Under the pieces are notes generated by a model, which did no database searches, was not told where the DNA came from, and saw only the letters and a program-made list of their open reading frames with translations. 64,000 bases of DNA from Berberis thunbergii (Eukaryota; Streptophyta; Magnoliopsida; Ranunculales; Berberidaceae): positions 1 through 64,000 of the forward strand of contig QNQO01001831.1 in the NCBI GenBank assembly GCA_003290165.1. Direction: 5' to 3'. The position numbers and the translations under genes were made by a program. Positions 23,231 through 36,604 of the stretch are shown piece by piece (within the stretch, counting starts at the first letter, position 1; every line of letters starts with the position of its first letter).

Positions 23231-24626
23231 TGACAACCTTATTATTCTTGATTTGGTTCTTTACATTGCATTCTTTTCTTCTTTTATTGCTATATTATAA
23301 AGTAATGATATTAAGTATGATCTAAAGCTACTTAACTGGCAAAGTTGATTATGTTGTACTAGCTCTTCTGATTCTCATATCAACTCTTACTTATTCATCA
23401 AATCATTTATTGAAAAGAAAACATTGATCTCCATGCTCAACAGATTACCATTGCTTACAATGCATTGTTTACCTTTAGTAGGGAACTTCTTACCTATCTG
23501 GGTTATGGAGATAGTTTTCATTTCTCATCATGAAAAGTTGTGCAAAAACAGATTATACAACATTTAAACCCCAGTCTATATTGATTTGATTAACTTAAGA
23601 GTTCCTTGGATGCATTCAGAGTGTTGTGAGAAGAACAAAGTAGAAAATCACTTGACAAGAAACACCAAAGTCTTACATGGTTTGGAAGGTTGCCTACGTA
23701 CACCAAAACTGGATGAGATGTACAATAATGGTGAAGAACTCATAGTCTGCAATGTCACTAAAACCCCTTTACAATCTTTATTTTGTTTTCCCTCTTTTAA
23801 ATCCTTGAGGCAAAATCTGGTTGCAAGAATGCATGATTTAGCTTCTATACCATGCATTTTTGTTTCTCCAACTATATTTGTTTCTCAAAGGGGTGGGTCT
23901 TCAAGGCATGATGCCAGAGAGAAACGGAGCCATTTACTCCTCCTCGATTGATATTTGATTCAGCTTAGATCAACAATTATTTGCCCACATTGAAGTTTAA
24001 GAATGCATGATTTAGCTTCTATACCATGCATTTTTTTAAAGATACGGTCGTACTTTTTTTTAAAAAGTTATCAAACCATATTTATATATCAGAGGTCAAA
24101 CCAAAACATCCTTATTACGTTGATGAGCTACAAGAGCTCTCGTGTTTAGCACTGGTTACATGTTACTGATCATAAAACCACATGACTTTAGTCTAATGAT
24201 GTTTGAGAGCAATGGCTTGCATGACCAACATGACTACACCGTTAGCTCTCCATATATAAGATGAACAAACATCTGGATCAGATTATAGTCTGCTCTGCTC
24301 CAATCCATTATCTAAGATCAGTTGTAGTTTTGTACTTTGTTAATTTGTCCTTATATATTTTTATTTTGTTTTTTCTAAGATCGGCAATAAGCATGATTGT
24401 GGTATTTTAGAAATAATTAGTTTGGATAGGAGATCCAATGTAACTCAAGTAATTGAGTTGGATTGGGAATATAGAAAGAAGGTCAATGAAACATTGTATA
24501 GGGTACCATAACAAATACAACAGCACAATTGGATGAATTGAAGTTCATTAGATTGGTCAATGATTTTCAAGCAATTTAGCAATTTAGATTTCTTTGGTCA
24601 ATGACTAAAGTTAATCTTTTAATTTT
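23231..24626. other. Non-coding part of CACTA-1 before the transposase
   Basis: The stretch AGAATGCATGATTTAGCTTC (continuing to CCATGCATTTTT) occurs twice, at about 23826 and 24001, a direct repeat of about 38 bp. An open stretch at 23586-23951 has no recognised family. The transposase promoter may lie at its end. Confidence 0.4.
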
Positions 24627-27600
24627 TTGTGTGTAGAAATGTCAACAATTCCTTTAGACAAGTCACTATTGAACAAACGGGGAAGTGCAATGTATATAAA
24701 CAACGTTAGACAATTCCAACAGTTTGTTGAGGATAATGCAAATGGAGAGAGTTTTTTTCTTGCCCATGTGTTCGATGTAGGAACTCGAGGGGAAACATTA
24801 GTGTTGACGACATAGGTGTTCATTTGTTAAGCCATGGCATTGATACCAATTATGTCACGTGGATACATCATGGAGAGAATATAAACAAACATGTGATTGG
24901 TGTACCTATGACAGAAGTGGTTGAACCTGATGATGTCTGTGAATATCCTAGGATGAGCGAGCTAGTTGATGATGTATTCCTCAACATGCAAACTGTGGAG
25001 GCTGATGATGGGATAAATTACTTGAATGACACCGTCGAAGAATGTTTTGGCGGTAATCCAGAAGGTGGTCCGGAACTTTCTCATGAACCTGAGACAATTA
25101 TGAACAAGAAGTATCAAAAGTATAAAGAAAAAGCGACTGTGCCTTTGTACAATGGGTGTCCTAAGGATAAGACCATGTTGTCCACCATTATTGAATTGCA
25201 GAATTTCAAGACTTGTTTTAGTTGGAGTGGTAATAGTTTGACGATGTTGTTAAAATGGATAAAAACCTTATTGCCGGATGATTGTAATTTGCCAGATAAC
25301 TACCCAAACATGAAAAACACAATTAAAGATATGGGGATGGAATGTAAGACAATACATGCATGTGCCAATGGATGCATACTCTATTGGAAAGAATATGAGG
25401 GTCTGGTTGGTTGTCCAAAATGTGGTTCTGGTAGGTATAAGGTTTGTGTGGATGTCGATGACAACGACTCCGGCAAGGTATACAGGAAAGAAGTTAAAAA
25501 GGTTGTAAAGTATTTTTCATTGATTCCAAGGTTGAAAAGATTTTTTAGCATACCGTGGATTGGTGAAGCAATGACTTGGTACAAGGATGCTTGTTCAGAT
25601 GGGAATTTGATGAGACATCCATGTGATTCAGCACAATGGACTTTAACAAATATGAGATGACCAGAGTTTGCCTCTGATAGTAGGAATTTGAGACTTGTAA
25701 TATTTATTGATGGTTTTAACCCACGTGGAAATCTAAGTAATGCTTATAGTTGTTTGCCAGTAATAATAGCACCTTTGAATCTTCCACCTTCTTTATGCAT
25801 GAAAAAGGAGTTTTGTTTGTTAACCTTGTTAATATCAGGGCCAAAAGCACCCGAAAAGAATATTGATGTTTACCTTGAGCCATTAGTAGAAGAGTTGAAG
25901 GAATTGTGGGCAGATGGTGTTTCAACTTGGGATGTGTGTACTAAAAGCAATTTTCGGATGAAAGCAATGTTGTTTTGGGGTATCCATGACTTTCCTGCTT
26001 ATGGGACTCTAGCTGGTTGTAATGTTCATGGTTATAATGCATGCCCTATTTGTGTTGATGATGTAGAATCTGAACGTCTTTCAAACAGTTGGAAGATATG
26101 CTATAGAGGCCATCGACGTTTTTTACCTACAAAACACAAGTTTAGAGATGACAAGGGATTCAACAAAGATGCTGAACATCGTCGTGCTCCACAACGGTTT
26201 TTTGGCGAAGAAGTTGAACGAAGGATAGTGGAAATTTTGGAAGGTAGTTCTACACAAGGTAGGGTTAGTGGGCAAAAGCGCAAGAATATGGTTGATAATG
26301 ATAACGTCAATGATGAACCAACCAATAACATTGCGCCACCGTGGTCTAGAAGGTCCATTTTATTTGATTTGCCGTACTGGAAGTTTGTTGAGCTACGACA
26401 TAATATTGATGTGATGCATACTGAAAAGAATGTCATTGAACACTTATTGAACATATTGTTGAATGTCTCTAAGAAAACAAAGGATGGTGAGAATGCTCGA
26501 AAAGATATGGAAGACATGGGAACTCATAAGAGATATTGGTTGAGCCATGACAATGAAACGGGAAAAACTTCAATGCCAAAAGCATCATTTGCCTTGACCA
26601 AGAAAGAAAAAAAAAGTATTTATGAATACACTAAAAGAGTTGAAATTGCCGAGTGAATTTTCATCCAAGTTGAGTAATTGCGTTCTTGGCAATCCCCTGG
26701 AGCTAAGAGGACTGAAGTCACATGATTACCATGTCATTATGCAACATTTACTTACAGTTTTGCTTAGACATGTTTTTCGTGACAAGAAGGATAAAGATTT
26801 AAGAATTGCTATTCAAAGAATTAGCTTATTCTTTAATATCTTATGTGCTAAAGTGATCAACAAAACAAATCTTCAGTTGGCACTCAAAGGTGTGATTGAG
26901 ACAATGTGTGTCCTTGAAAAGGAGCTTCCGCCTTCATTCTTTGTTATAAGTGTGCATTGCATGGCTCATCTAACCGAGGAAGCGATGATTGGTGGTCCAG
27001 TTCGATATCGATGGATGTATCCCTTTGAGCGGTAAATAAATTTTCTAATTTTAGTGCACATCATCACATTATCTATTATATTATATACTAATTTATCATT
27101 TTACTTATGATTGATAGGTTAATGAAACGATACAAAGACTATGCTAAAAATTTCAGATACATAGAAGGATCAATAGTAGAAGCATACCTTGTAGATGAAT
27201 CTGTTACATACTGCATAGAGTATATGAGAAAGCCACGGTTCAGAACTCACAAACACAGTCAAGAGGAGTGGCTTGATGTAGATGATGAGTATGTCGATGA
27301 AAAGCCATTGGATAAAGGAAAAAACTATATGCTAAATAATGTACAATTTAAACAAGCTCGAAGATGGGTTTTCAATGCACTTGCTGATTTGAGTGATTGG
27401 GAAGAGTAAGATATATAATATTTTAGTCTTTTTTTATAACTAGAAATATAGAATTATGATAATATGGTAACTTGTGCAGAAAATACAATGAATATTGCAT
27501 GGAGTTGGCTACACAAAGTAAAAAAAAGGGTCAAGGAAAAATGTTGAGAAAGCTACAGATTTTATTCCTTGGTTGTGTGATGAGGTATATTATAATGTGT

Positions 27601-28265
27601 ATTTATTCATATATATATATATACATATATAATTTTTTTTATTTTCAGATTTCAGTTCTAAGATGATTTGTTTTACAATGTAGTTGGAGAAGGCTGGGGA
27701 AACAAATACCACACTTTGAAGGTTAGCCAATGGTCCACAATTTTTGGCAACCCGATATCCAAAATATTGTGTAAATGGTTTCACATTGCGACAAGTTCTT
27801 TGAATGAATGTTTGGTGACACAAGATAGTGGTGTCTCCATGGATGCCATTGCTCATTTTGTTGCTAGTAAGAAAGATAAGAGGCCAAAGGACCAACTAGT
27901 CAAATGGTATGGAGTTGTTAGAGACATACTGGTGCTAGACTACATAGATTTCAAGAAACTGTCTTCTATTGTGATTGGGTCAAAGTGGAAGATAAGAAAA
28001 ATGCATATAAGATGGACCCAATTTGGAACCATGAGATGATAAACTTGTCGAAGCTAAAAGACAAAAGAAAGGTGGAAGAGGATCCATTCATTTTAGCTCA
28101 AGAAGCAAGTGGGTATTTTATTCGAAAGATCAATCAAATGATGGGTGGCATGTAGTTCTACATACTCAAAGAGGCTTGAACACTAATGTCGATAAAAAGG
28201 AAATTCGCACTGTGTATCAAAGCATCTTGAAAGACAACCCCAACCTGAAGAGCTTACTGGAATTT
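24627..28265 (+). pseudogene. CACTA transposase, TNP2 family, disrupted
   Basis: The parts come in the usual order. A Transpos_assoc-like start (24640-24815, DKSLLNKRGSAMYINNVRQF) is followed, after a one-base frame change near 24795, by DDIGVHLLSHGID. The tnp2 domain (24824-26640) includes LLPDDCNLPDNYPNMKNTIK, a CANGCILYWK...CPKCGSGRYK zinc-binding-like pair of CxxC elements, DACSDGNLMRHPCDSAQW, VEELKELWADGVSTWDV and HNIDVMHTEKNVIEHLL. DUF4218 (26640-27400) includes GLKSHDYHVIMQHLLTVLLR, with an intron at about 27030-27116. DUF4216 (27740-28130, KRPKDQLVKWYGVVRDILVL) continues after a frame change near 27955 as TVFYCDWVKVEDKKNAYKMD. Defects are a stop at 25658, the frame changes named and more stops at 27665-27670. 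It would cut and join the element ends. This copy looks inactive. Confidence 0.9.
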
Positions 28266-28544
28266 TAATGACTATGCTACAATATTTTTTGATGCATTTC
28301 TAATGCTATTTTAGTCATCCTCTTTGGTTGAGACCAAATATTTTTGTCTTTGTTTCTTATTTTGACTTTTGAGTTGGGGAAAAGGAAGCTTTGTAGCTAT
28401 GTATTCAGATTGGCTTTTCCAATGCTTTATAAAAATTTATTTGTGGTGATATGTTGTGGAAGGAAATTATCTATAAATGTGGTGTATATAGTTGATTTTT
28501 ATTTCTTTTTGTTTGATAATGGTTAATATCTATAATGTCATTGA

Positions 28545-30285
28545 TAGAAATGGATAGTACTCACGGCAATCTCTCCACCATTGATGTCACTAGATCTACA
28601 AATGATGACATTGAAGTTAAACAAACCATACAGTTCAACCTCTACGGTTTAGCAGTTGGACGGTGCTAGAAATTTCAATAAAACATTGGAAAGCTTGTTG
28701 AAACCCTTGTGCCCATCAAATTCAAGGTTGGCACCATGTTACTGACAACTACAAAGAGGATGTGTGGAATGACCTCAAGGTGAGATTTTACATCATTGAT
28801 TTTCATAATGTCTTATTTTATTTTCAACTTATATCTCAATGGCTTATTTGCAGCGTGAATACGACATCCCAAATTATGTGAAAAAGAGTGTGCATTTGAA
28901 AATGCCTGAATATTATAGAAGGTTCAAGGCAGATCTTAGGAAGAATTATTTGGATAAGTATCCTACCATTGAGGAACAAGATAAGCATGTTCCAAATGGT
29001 GTAAGAGAGGAGAATTGGAAGGAGTTTGTTCGCTATGAGAGCACCCCTGAAGCGAAGGCAATTAGAGCCCAAAATGCAAAAAACAAAAAGGCTTCAAAGT
29101 ATGTATGGGGGGGGGGTGGCCAAAAGAGTGTTGGCAGAAGTAGAGTATGAAATGGTAATTGAGTTTCTAGCTACTAGTACAATATTATATACCATTTAAC
29201 TATATAGGATGAGACTAATCTTTCAAGTATATAGGTTGAGAAGAACCCTGATGGGGGAACCAGTCACACGCACTGACATATGCATTGCTTGTCACACGGG
29301 AAAGGATGGAAAACCTACGCATGGTTCTGAACAATATAAGGTATGTGCCCAATGATGTCTTTTATACCCAATTCTTAATTTACTTTGCAGTTGTTTGAAT
29401 ATTATTTGTGTCTGATTTATTTTATTTTTTCATTCTTTTGAAGGAACAAGTTAAAGCAAAAAAAAATGCCTTGCAAGAATCTTCAACTCAGGGTACCACT
29501 GACCCTCACTATTGATGATGATCCTCTAAGCCAAGTGTTTGGCCAAGAAAGCGAGGGGACATACTCGTTGTGTTGGAACACTGTCTCTAAAGGAAGTATG
29601 ATGCTGCTACTTCCCGCTCGGTCATTGCCTTTTGGAAAAAAACATACTGGAAGCTAAAAATGTACGCGAAAAATCATGATTTCTGGCAAGAAATGTTAGT
29701 ATGGATACGAGGGAGACTTGAAAGCTGGAACATTAATGTAAGACCATCAGCACAAGTGCAGGGACATACAGGAGTTGTTCAACAGACTGAAATATACACG
29801 TATCGCTCACCGTGTACAATCGATAAGCAACAAGGAAAATCCCATTACCCTCCATCTCCATACCAACATCTCCATTACCAATCATCTTCTGAAGTGTTGC
29901 GAGTTTCCTTACTCCAAGGCAATCTTGTTCCTTCAGTAGTCAAGGCGAGAGTACAAAGTTTGTGATTGGGAAAGGAATGTCAATTGCGATAGCAATAGAC
30001 GGTTGTAAATCCTATCCATCAATCTCCTTGCGCATTGTCTATGGATCATTGAACCCCCCATGCCCCAACAAAGATCAGACTTCCTTATGCTTCAAATTCA
30101 AGACTGGGGTGAAACTTACAAAAGTGATCCAAAAGGAGACAAGATGGGGGATTTGGACGTTGGTGATTTCTTCGTATGGTGTAAACTCATGTGGAACTTG
30201 ATGATTGATAGTTACAACTATGTTGGAAGCAATGTAATGGTGGCAGCAAAAGAGGAGCTGACTGAAATACACTACGGGCACTGAT
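28545..30285 (+). pseudogene. Transposase_24 / TNPA-like protein, disrupted
   Basis: Pieces of the plant Ptta/En/Spm family (Transposase_24, PF03004) follow each other. They are KLVETLVPIKF (28690), then a piece in another frame around VTDNYKEDVWNDLK, then REYDIPNYVKKSVHLK after an intron (28855). Next come KYPTIEEQDKHVPNGVREEN and WKEFVRYESTPEAKAIRAQN to 29100. RRTLMGEPVTRTDICIACHT and KDGKPTHGSEQYK follow at 29235-29340, then KEQVKAKKNALQESS at 29444, DDDPLSQVFGQESEGTY at 29515 and the C-terminal GDLDVGDFFVWCKLMWNL at 30150. In En/Spm-like elements this protein binds the subterminal motifs and helps bring the ends together. Stops and frame changes around 28660-28760, 29120-29160, 29505 and 29600-29950 show decay. 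It lies directly downstream of the TNP2 gene in the same orientation. Confidence 0.8.
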
Positions 30286-32593
30286 TGTTCATTTTAAGGT
30301 AACTAGCTGAAGCTTAAGTGCAAGTATCTATAGACTTAACCACAAAATTACTATTGCTTGCCTCATCCCATTTGAAACATTGTTTCTTCTATTTGAATTC
30401 TCATTCGCAACAATTGGTATGACCTTAGTTCATCTTTGATTGCTATGGTGCATATACTACAGTTTGCTTTGTTCTCATATTTATGTGTATTGCTTTTGAT
30501 ATTGATTATGATGTCTTTCTTTATACAGGAGTTCTATTTTCTACACAAAAACACCCAAAAACCAAGATTCTAATGGTGAATTTCTGACTATATTTACTTT
30601 TTAATGTTTATTTATGTTTACTTTTGATTATGCATGTCTTTCTTTTAATGTTTATTGTTGTACGTGTTTTTTCTGGCCGCAGCGGGTTTCAGCGTGCACG
30701 GTGATTAGCACACTGGTTTTGAGTTGTGGTAAGGTATTCTCCTTACATGTGTGGCCATCTAACCTAGTTCAAGTATTATATCTATTTTGTTCTTTTGTTC
30801 TCTTCAATTACATGTGGTGGCCATCTAAACCATGTGTAATCTGCAAATGACAACCATTTTATCAATCTGTACCAAGCATCTCTGCACTGTTAATGTGGGA
30901 CTTAGATATGTATTTTAGATAGAATATTCAGGGTCTGTGTAATAGAACCATTCACTGTGCAATGTTTTTAGTATCTATAACACATGGTTGATGCCATTTA
31001 TAGTGTTCTACATTTTCAGTTTTATAGTAAGGATTACTTGTAGTGTACATGATTCTTGTAGAGTTGTAGTTGTTATGCATTATCGCTATAACTAGCCTAT
31101 TCACCAATCGGGAGAAATCTTTTTAAGAGGGGCTAGCAAGGACCCTATTGAATGAAGTGGAAAGGACTTCAGGTAGTGTGACAAAGAAGTTATTGTGAAA
31201 ATTTTATTTGTTTATAAGTTTGGGTACTCAGGTGGATTACTTCTTATAGGATGCTATGTCCCGTAGCACGCAACATACTAAAAAATCCAAGCTTGTTCCC
31301 TGGTGGCGGCTGCTTCAGAAATGACTGTATCTGCAACATTGAAGCAGAAGAGTTCATCTATTGAAGGCCTTGAAAAGGTAAAGAGTGGACATTGTAGTTG
31401 TTCAGGAGAAGTACTATTCCTACTAGACTGCCCATCCCTACTGGGTTGCTTTTGTTGTTGTGGTGAATGACTTGCTTTAGCAATGACTACACAATTTGTT
31501 TACTTTTATTTTTTAAATGTTTGTATGTTTTTTCCAATAACAGTGGCCTTATGACGCTGCTGCTCTAGCCTTTGATGCATTCCAAGGACACCTAGCTCCA
31601 AAACTGTGGAAGTTCCAATGTTGTCTCGATTCCAGACAAGAACTTGCCTTAGCAAAGGAAACGGTAGAAATTGAACTGCATCTGCCTTGGTTCTGTAAAC
31701 ATCACATTGCCATATGGTAGAGTCTAATAAGATACAAAAGATAACAAAATTTCTCTTGCGATAATAATGAGATATTCTCTGCCAGCATGTCCACATGGCG
31801 AGAAGTGGAATTGGCATGTGATGGTAATCAGGGGCTATCGTAGACTATGAAAGAGAGGACAAGAGTGGCCATTATGCGTTTTATTATTTTACTTTTCCCC
31901 ATCTGTTTTTCTCATTGTAGTGATATTTTTGTTTATTTGTTTGTTATATAAATGTTATTTTACAGATCTGGGATCATACAATTGTCTCCAAGGAACACTG
32001 CAGCACAGAGCGCGCGTCCCCAGGCAGGGGTGCGCTGCAGTTTCGCGGTGACTTTTCAATTACTTCAGCTCGCATCAGCAAGCGCACTCTGGTTCCATCT
32101 TATTTGAATTCAGATTAGTTGTTTTACAAAATTTATTGTGTCATTTGGCATATGTTTGTTTTCCCCACCATTTGAATCTTGATTTTTGAGTGCTTTATTT
32201 GGTTTTTGGATGAATGGGTAATGGGATTTTGGTGAAAAGTTTAGATTTTTTATATCTGGGTTTCAATGAATCATGCTGACATGGGAGTTCATAGATTCAA
32301 CTCTTTTAAATGGTTGTTGTTTAGCACTAGTAAATATAGATGCTCTTTTTGGGCATGTCAATCATGATGTTAAGTCCATACCTGAAAGATTGGGAATATT
32401 GATAATTGGTCTTTATCTATGAACTTTGTTGATGGTTGGGTTTAGTTCTATTACATAAACTAGATGGTGTTGTATTATGAGCTATTTATAGGTGTTATGA
32501 GTTGACTTCGAAAAATGGGAATCATTTTTAAGTCTTAATGATTGATTTATATATATTGCATCTGATATTGTTTGTGTAAATTCCAATTTGCAG
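30286..32593. other. CACTA-1 interval between transposase genes and captured lyase
   Basis: T-rich DNA with exon-sized patches but no recognised gene. A GC-rich patch at 31990-32100 (GCGCGCGTCCCCAGGCAG; TCGCATCAGCAAGCGCACTC) shares its GAGCGCACTCTGG-like phrase with 35612-35630. An open frame at about 31543-31690 was considered as an AP2/ERF piece and not accepted. It probably includes fragments captured from sources I cannot name. Confidence 0.4.
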
Positions 32594-35580
32594 GATTGGA
32601 TATAGTATGATTACAGATGCAGAGGAGAAGGGACTTATCAACCAGGGGAGGTTAGTAAATCTGGATTACCCACGTGTCTTTTTATACCATATTGTTCTCA
32701 TCAACATGTAAAACGTTCTGTGATGTATTCCAGATTTGTTCATGTTTGATTTCTTAATAAGGAAACTAGTGATCAGTAATTGTAGGAGTTCTACATCTAT
32801 TAGAGTCATTTGTTGAAACTTGTAATGTTAGAATGCGTGTAGTTTCTTTCGGAATGTCTTTGCCTCCATGTGGAAAACAGTAATTGAATTTTTTTTTTCA
32901 GTTCCCCCAAAGATATTATTATTCTTATGCCTTGGCAACATCTACGCCTATTTACTTATTCTTTCACTTGTAGCCGTATTAACCGCTATCAACTCAGGGA
33001 TGCAGTCTGAAACCTTCTTGTAGATTGAAACAGAAGATTGACCCAAGGCTTAATTTGTTTATCTTCAGATGTCTACCCTGGGGGATGTTATGTTAGTCTG
33101 TAAGAATGGTGCTGTAATCTAGTTGGTTGAGGTTATTTATCTTTTCTTACTATTTTGAACAAACGTATGACAAATCTTACTTTGGGGATTATGTATTACC
33201 GATGGGTTTTTTGTTTTTTGACCCTTTAATATGATAGAGGTCTGAATTTTCTGAATGCATTGTTTTCCAAGATGCTTAAACCTTAACCACGTTAAGTAGT
33301 GAAATAATACCCCATATAGATAACGTGTCTTAAAGAAAACTGCATGATGGTTGTGGTTATGGTTATTGACTTCTTGATCAATTATGATGGATTATGCATA
33401 AGAGTTTTACTCAGTGGAGTATTTCAAACTAATGGTTTCTATTGAATTTCTGTAAGAGCGTCCTCATAGAGCCTACCAGTGGTAACACAGGAATAGGATA
33501 GGCCTTTCATGGCGGCAGCAAAGGGTTACAAGCTCATCAGTGACAATGCCAGCTTCAATGAATCTTGAAAGGAGAATCATCCTCCTAGCTTTTGGAGCTG
33601 AGTTGGTCCTTACCAGACCCAGCAAGAGGCCATGAAAGGGGTTGTTCAGAAGGCTGAGGAGATTATGGCAAAGACCACCCAATTCTTACATTCTTCAGCA
33701 GTTTGAAAACCCAGCTAACCCAAAGGTAACTGTTTAATGAATGTCATGCACACAAAGTCTGCTGTTTGGAGAGATCTTGTTATTTAGCAACATTGTCTGT
33801 GTAGATTCATTATGAGACAATTGGACCAGAGATCTGGAAAGGCACAGGTGGGAACGATTGATTCCTTTGTTTCTGGGATTGGGACTGGGGGTACGGTGAC
33901 CGGTGCAGGGAAATATCTTAGAGAGCAGAATCCTGATATCAAGGTTAGCTTGAACTTTATGTGGTAGCTGCACAATATTCTATTTCTTCTGCCCAGGCCT
34001 GTACTATAGTGGCTTTTCTTTATTCTTTCAATTATTATTTTTATCTTATTAGTTGGATTGTTTTTAAATTTCAGAGTGGAACCATGGGAAATGCAGTACT
34101 GTCTAAAGGAAAGCCTGGTGGGTGATCTTCCCTATCTTGTGCTTCTTGATTTATTTGCTCATGATCAGTGTTTTCACATCTTCATATATTTATTTGGTTG
34201 GATGATAAATGTTATTCTGCCATTGTTTTAGACATGAATGATTTTGTTTTGGGTCTTTAGCATTGATAAGTGCTGTCCTTTTGCTGGGTGTTTTATTTAT
34301 TTATATTCCTTATGAAATAGGAAACTGATAGGATTTCCTAACAAAAAAAATTGGGGCATGTTTATTTTGGTCCTGAAGCATTCAGCGTTTTGTTCCACCT
34401 CCCAAGTCAAAATGTCCAACGACAAGTTGGGTTTTGGTGGTTTAAACTAACTTGTCTGTGGTTGGATTAAAAAAAAATCTCAAACTTGGTTCCTGTTTGT
34501 AGGGCTCACCAAATAATACAACTTGCTATTGGTTTCATATGTTGTCATTGGATCTTTGCCAGGTCATTGAGTAAAATTAGACGATATTTTTTACAGTGGC
34601 TTAAAAAAGAATCAAAGTGACATGGATTCTTTTATTTATTTTCCCGGGGTGTAGTTCAAGGACATTTATTGACCTCTGGGATTCCATCCTTTTTCGTTCT
34701 TATTTTCGGGTTACTCTAGTTCTTTTCTGTTCACATATTGTTGTCTGCTGACATGAAACTTGTGTATCATTTCTATGTCATAGGTCCACATAAGATCCAG
34801 GGAATTGGTGCAGGATTTATTCCTGGTGTTTTGGAAGTCAACATCATTGATGAAGTTATTCAAGTAAGTAACAAAGCACTTGGTCCAGAAACAGTACCCT
34901 GAGTGATTTTTTTCTTAAGCAAGAAATGCTTATTATAGTCCAAGGCATCGGATATAGAAGAATATTTCAGCAATTTGATTCCCTGAGAAATGGGCCGCTT
35001 ATCTGCCACCACATTGCCCATTGATCTCAAGACTTTGTCAAATGATCACGTTCTTTATAGTGGCCCTCCAGATCTTTGTAGAAGCCGATTTGAGGCAGTA
35101 AATATTTGCTGAATAACTTCACAAAAACTTTTCAGTGTATAAACAGTATGACTAATGACTACTTATTGAGTAGCAAAATATACCAGTTATACTGTACCCA
35201 AAAGTGTGTACATGTTGTGCCTACAAGTTCAACTTCCAATCCTCTATGCAGATTTGGCCTTCATCCGCCCCTTTTTTTAATTCTTCTATATTTTGTACTT
35301 TCCCAGGTATCAAGTGAAGAAGCAATTGAAACTGCAAAGCTACTTGCCTTGAAAGAAGGATTGCTGGTAAGTAGTCAAACTTGTTTAATTTTATATGAAT
35401 GAGTTAATTTCATCTTTGCTCTCAATAATTCCCAATTCATCACAATTTTTATCTTTAATTTCATATTTTCATTTCAAATTACTTCTCTCCTGTCATAATT
35501 ACTTTGTGTGACTTTTAATTGCATAGGTCAAGATTGGGCTACGAGTTCTAACAAGACCTGTGCCAGAAAAGTTATCATAA
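32594..35580 (+). pseudogene. Captured O-acetylserine(thiol)lyase (cysteine synthase) gene piece
   Basis: Seven exon-like blocks keep GT..AG borders: 32594-32650 (GYSMITDAEEKGLI), 33457-33725 ([20 protein letters not shown]), 33805-33943 ([15 protein letters not shown], then [16 protein letters not shown]), 34075-34117 (AVLSKGKPG), 34784-34863 ([19 protein letters not shown]), 35307-35366 (VSSEEAIETAKLLALKEGLL) and a worn 35527-35580 (ARPVPEKLS-like). The family makes cysteine from O-acetylserine and sulfide with PLP. The SGNTG and GTGGT phosphate-binding loops are visible, but the exon with the PLP lysine (SVKD) is missing. Defects are TAG in place of the codon after GIG near 33491, missing codons in 33535-33610, and a one-base insertion at about 33866 after GTGG. 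Introns are retained, so capture was at DNA level. Confidence 0.9.
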
Positions 35581-35909
35581 CTGCCAGGACAGTGAGTACT
35601 CTGTAGTGAAACAGAGCGCACTCTGGTTTGCGACCAGCAGCAAGCTCGCATCAATGCGTCCCTCGCAGAGCAGCAGTTCATCCCCTCGTAGCAACAACAG
35701 TGATTCCCTCGCAGCAGCAGCAGCAGTGCGTATCTCACATCATCAGCAAATCGTCCCTTGCAGTAAGTCCCAAAATCTGCTATTGTTTACTTTTTTTTTG
35801 CAGTATTTTTACGTCTTAGTTTTTAGTCTTTGAACACCACATTCTCTCTTCATATTGGAACTGGAATGTGCATAACTGAGTGAGTGGAGTGATGACATGA
35901 TTTTTGCAG
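35581..35909. other. Junction sequence, nothing recognised
   Basis: A CAG-rich stretch (CAGCAGCAGCAG at 35717) and a poly-T tract at 35789 lie between two captured gene pieces. No family is recognisable. Confidence 0.4.
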
Positions 35910-36165
35910 GAAAGTCCAACACAAATAGTAGCCGAGATTACAAAATCAAAGGAAGTCAAGTAGATAAATTCTTCCACGCATTTGGTGCCATTGCTGCCAT
36001 TCTTGTTTGCAATACCTCCGGTTTGTTGCCAGAAATACAGGTTAGATTTTTTCATTCATTCCTATTTTTTCAATGATACACACACAATATTGTTTATACT
36101 TGAAATCAGTCATTATAAAGCTTATGAATGAATATTATTTTACAGTCGACATTGCGCAAACCGTA
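35910..36165 (+). pseudogene. Captured amino-acid/GABA permease (AAAP) exon pieces
   Basis: After a TTTTTGCAG acceptor the frame runs from 35910 as GKSNTNSSRDYKIKGSQVDK, then FFHAFGAIAAILVCNTSGLL and PEIQ, ending at a CAG/GTTAGA donor (36040). After an intron, a TTTTACAG acceptor is followed by STLRKP (36146-36163), which is the expected continuation (LLPEIQ-STLRKP) in plant AAAP amino-acid permeases of the GABA-transporter-like group. Similarity then stops. The piece covers only one or two of the membrane helices of a protein with about eleven, so it has no transport function. Confidence 0.75.
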
Positions 36166-36604
36166 TTATATGTCTACGACATTGTGTGTGGAAAGATGAA
36201 AAACATGAGATTAGGTGTGGCAGATGAAGATGAAAAAACAGTCAGGAAAATGCATTAAAAGCTTATAATGAGATGGCAGATGGGATATTCAAGGTGTAAT
36301 AAAGGGTGCATAGACATGGGTAGGTCAAGTTTTTATAATGGCTTTGAAGCTACTCTCCATATTTTGGTGAGAATACAAAGTTGATGATGTTGATGTATAT
36401 ACACACACATACAACCCAATTTTCTCACTCTTTTAAGCCTTCTTCTTTCCAGTTTCCTTTAAGAGAGCACATATCCATATTGCTTTCCCATTATTAGTTA
36501 GCTATATTAAGCTTGTGTTTATCCTAGTTTCCAAGTCTTTCCAGTAATGGTTTTGTAAGGTTCTGAGTGTGAGAGTTTTTGTTGGAGTTTGGGGTTGGCA
36601 CTGA
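36166..36604. other. Upstream region of the neprosin piece
   Basis: Includes GATGTATATACACACACATA (about 36390), a TATA-like element about 200 bp before the neprosin start codon, and a T/C-rich stretch at 36420-36460. It could be a captured native promoter. No coding family was recognised. Confidence 0.35.

Noticed and set aside
25716..26517. Minus-strand open frames opposite the TNP2 gene
   Set aside because: They are shadows of the well-supported plus-strand transposase frame.
27590..27895. Minus-strand frame across the TNP2 C-terminal region
   Set aside because: Shadow frame. The plus strand carries DUF4216 motifs in the same place.
31540..31700. Frame with YDAAALAFDAFQGHLAPKLW, considered as an AP2/ERF domain piece
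   Set aside because: Only the YDAAAxAFDA part fits. The conserved WVAEIR/RLWLGTF parts are absent, and there are no convincing splice borders.
35606..35833. Serine- and glutamine-rich frame (QSSSSSPRSNNSDSLAAAAA)
   Set aside because: Arises from a CAG/GCA microsatellite-like tract. Two frames are open at once and no family fits.
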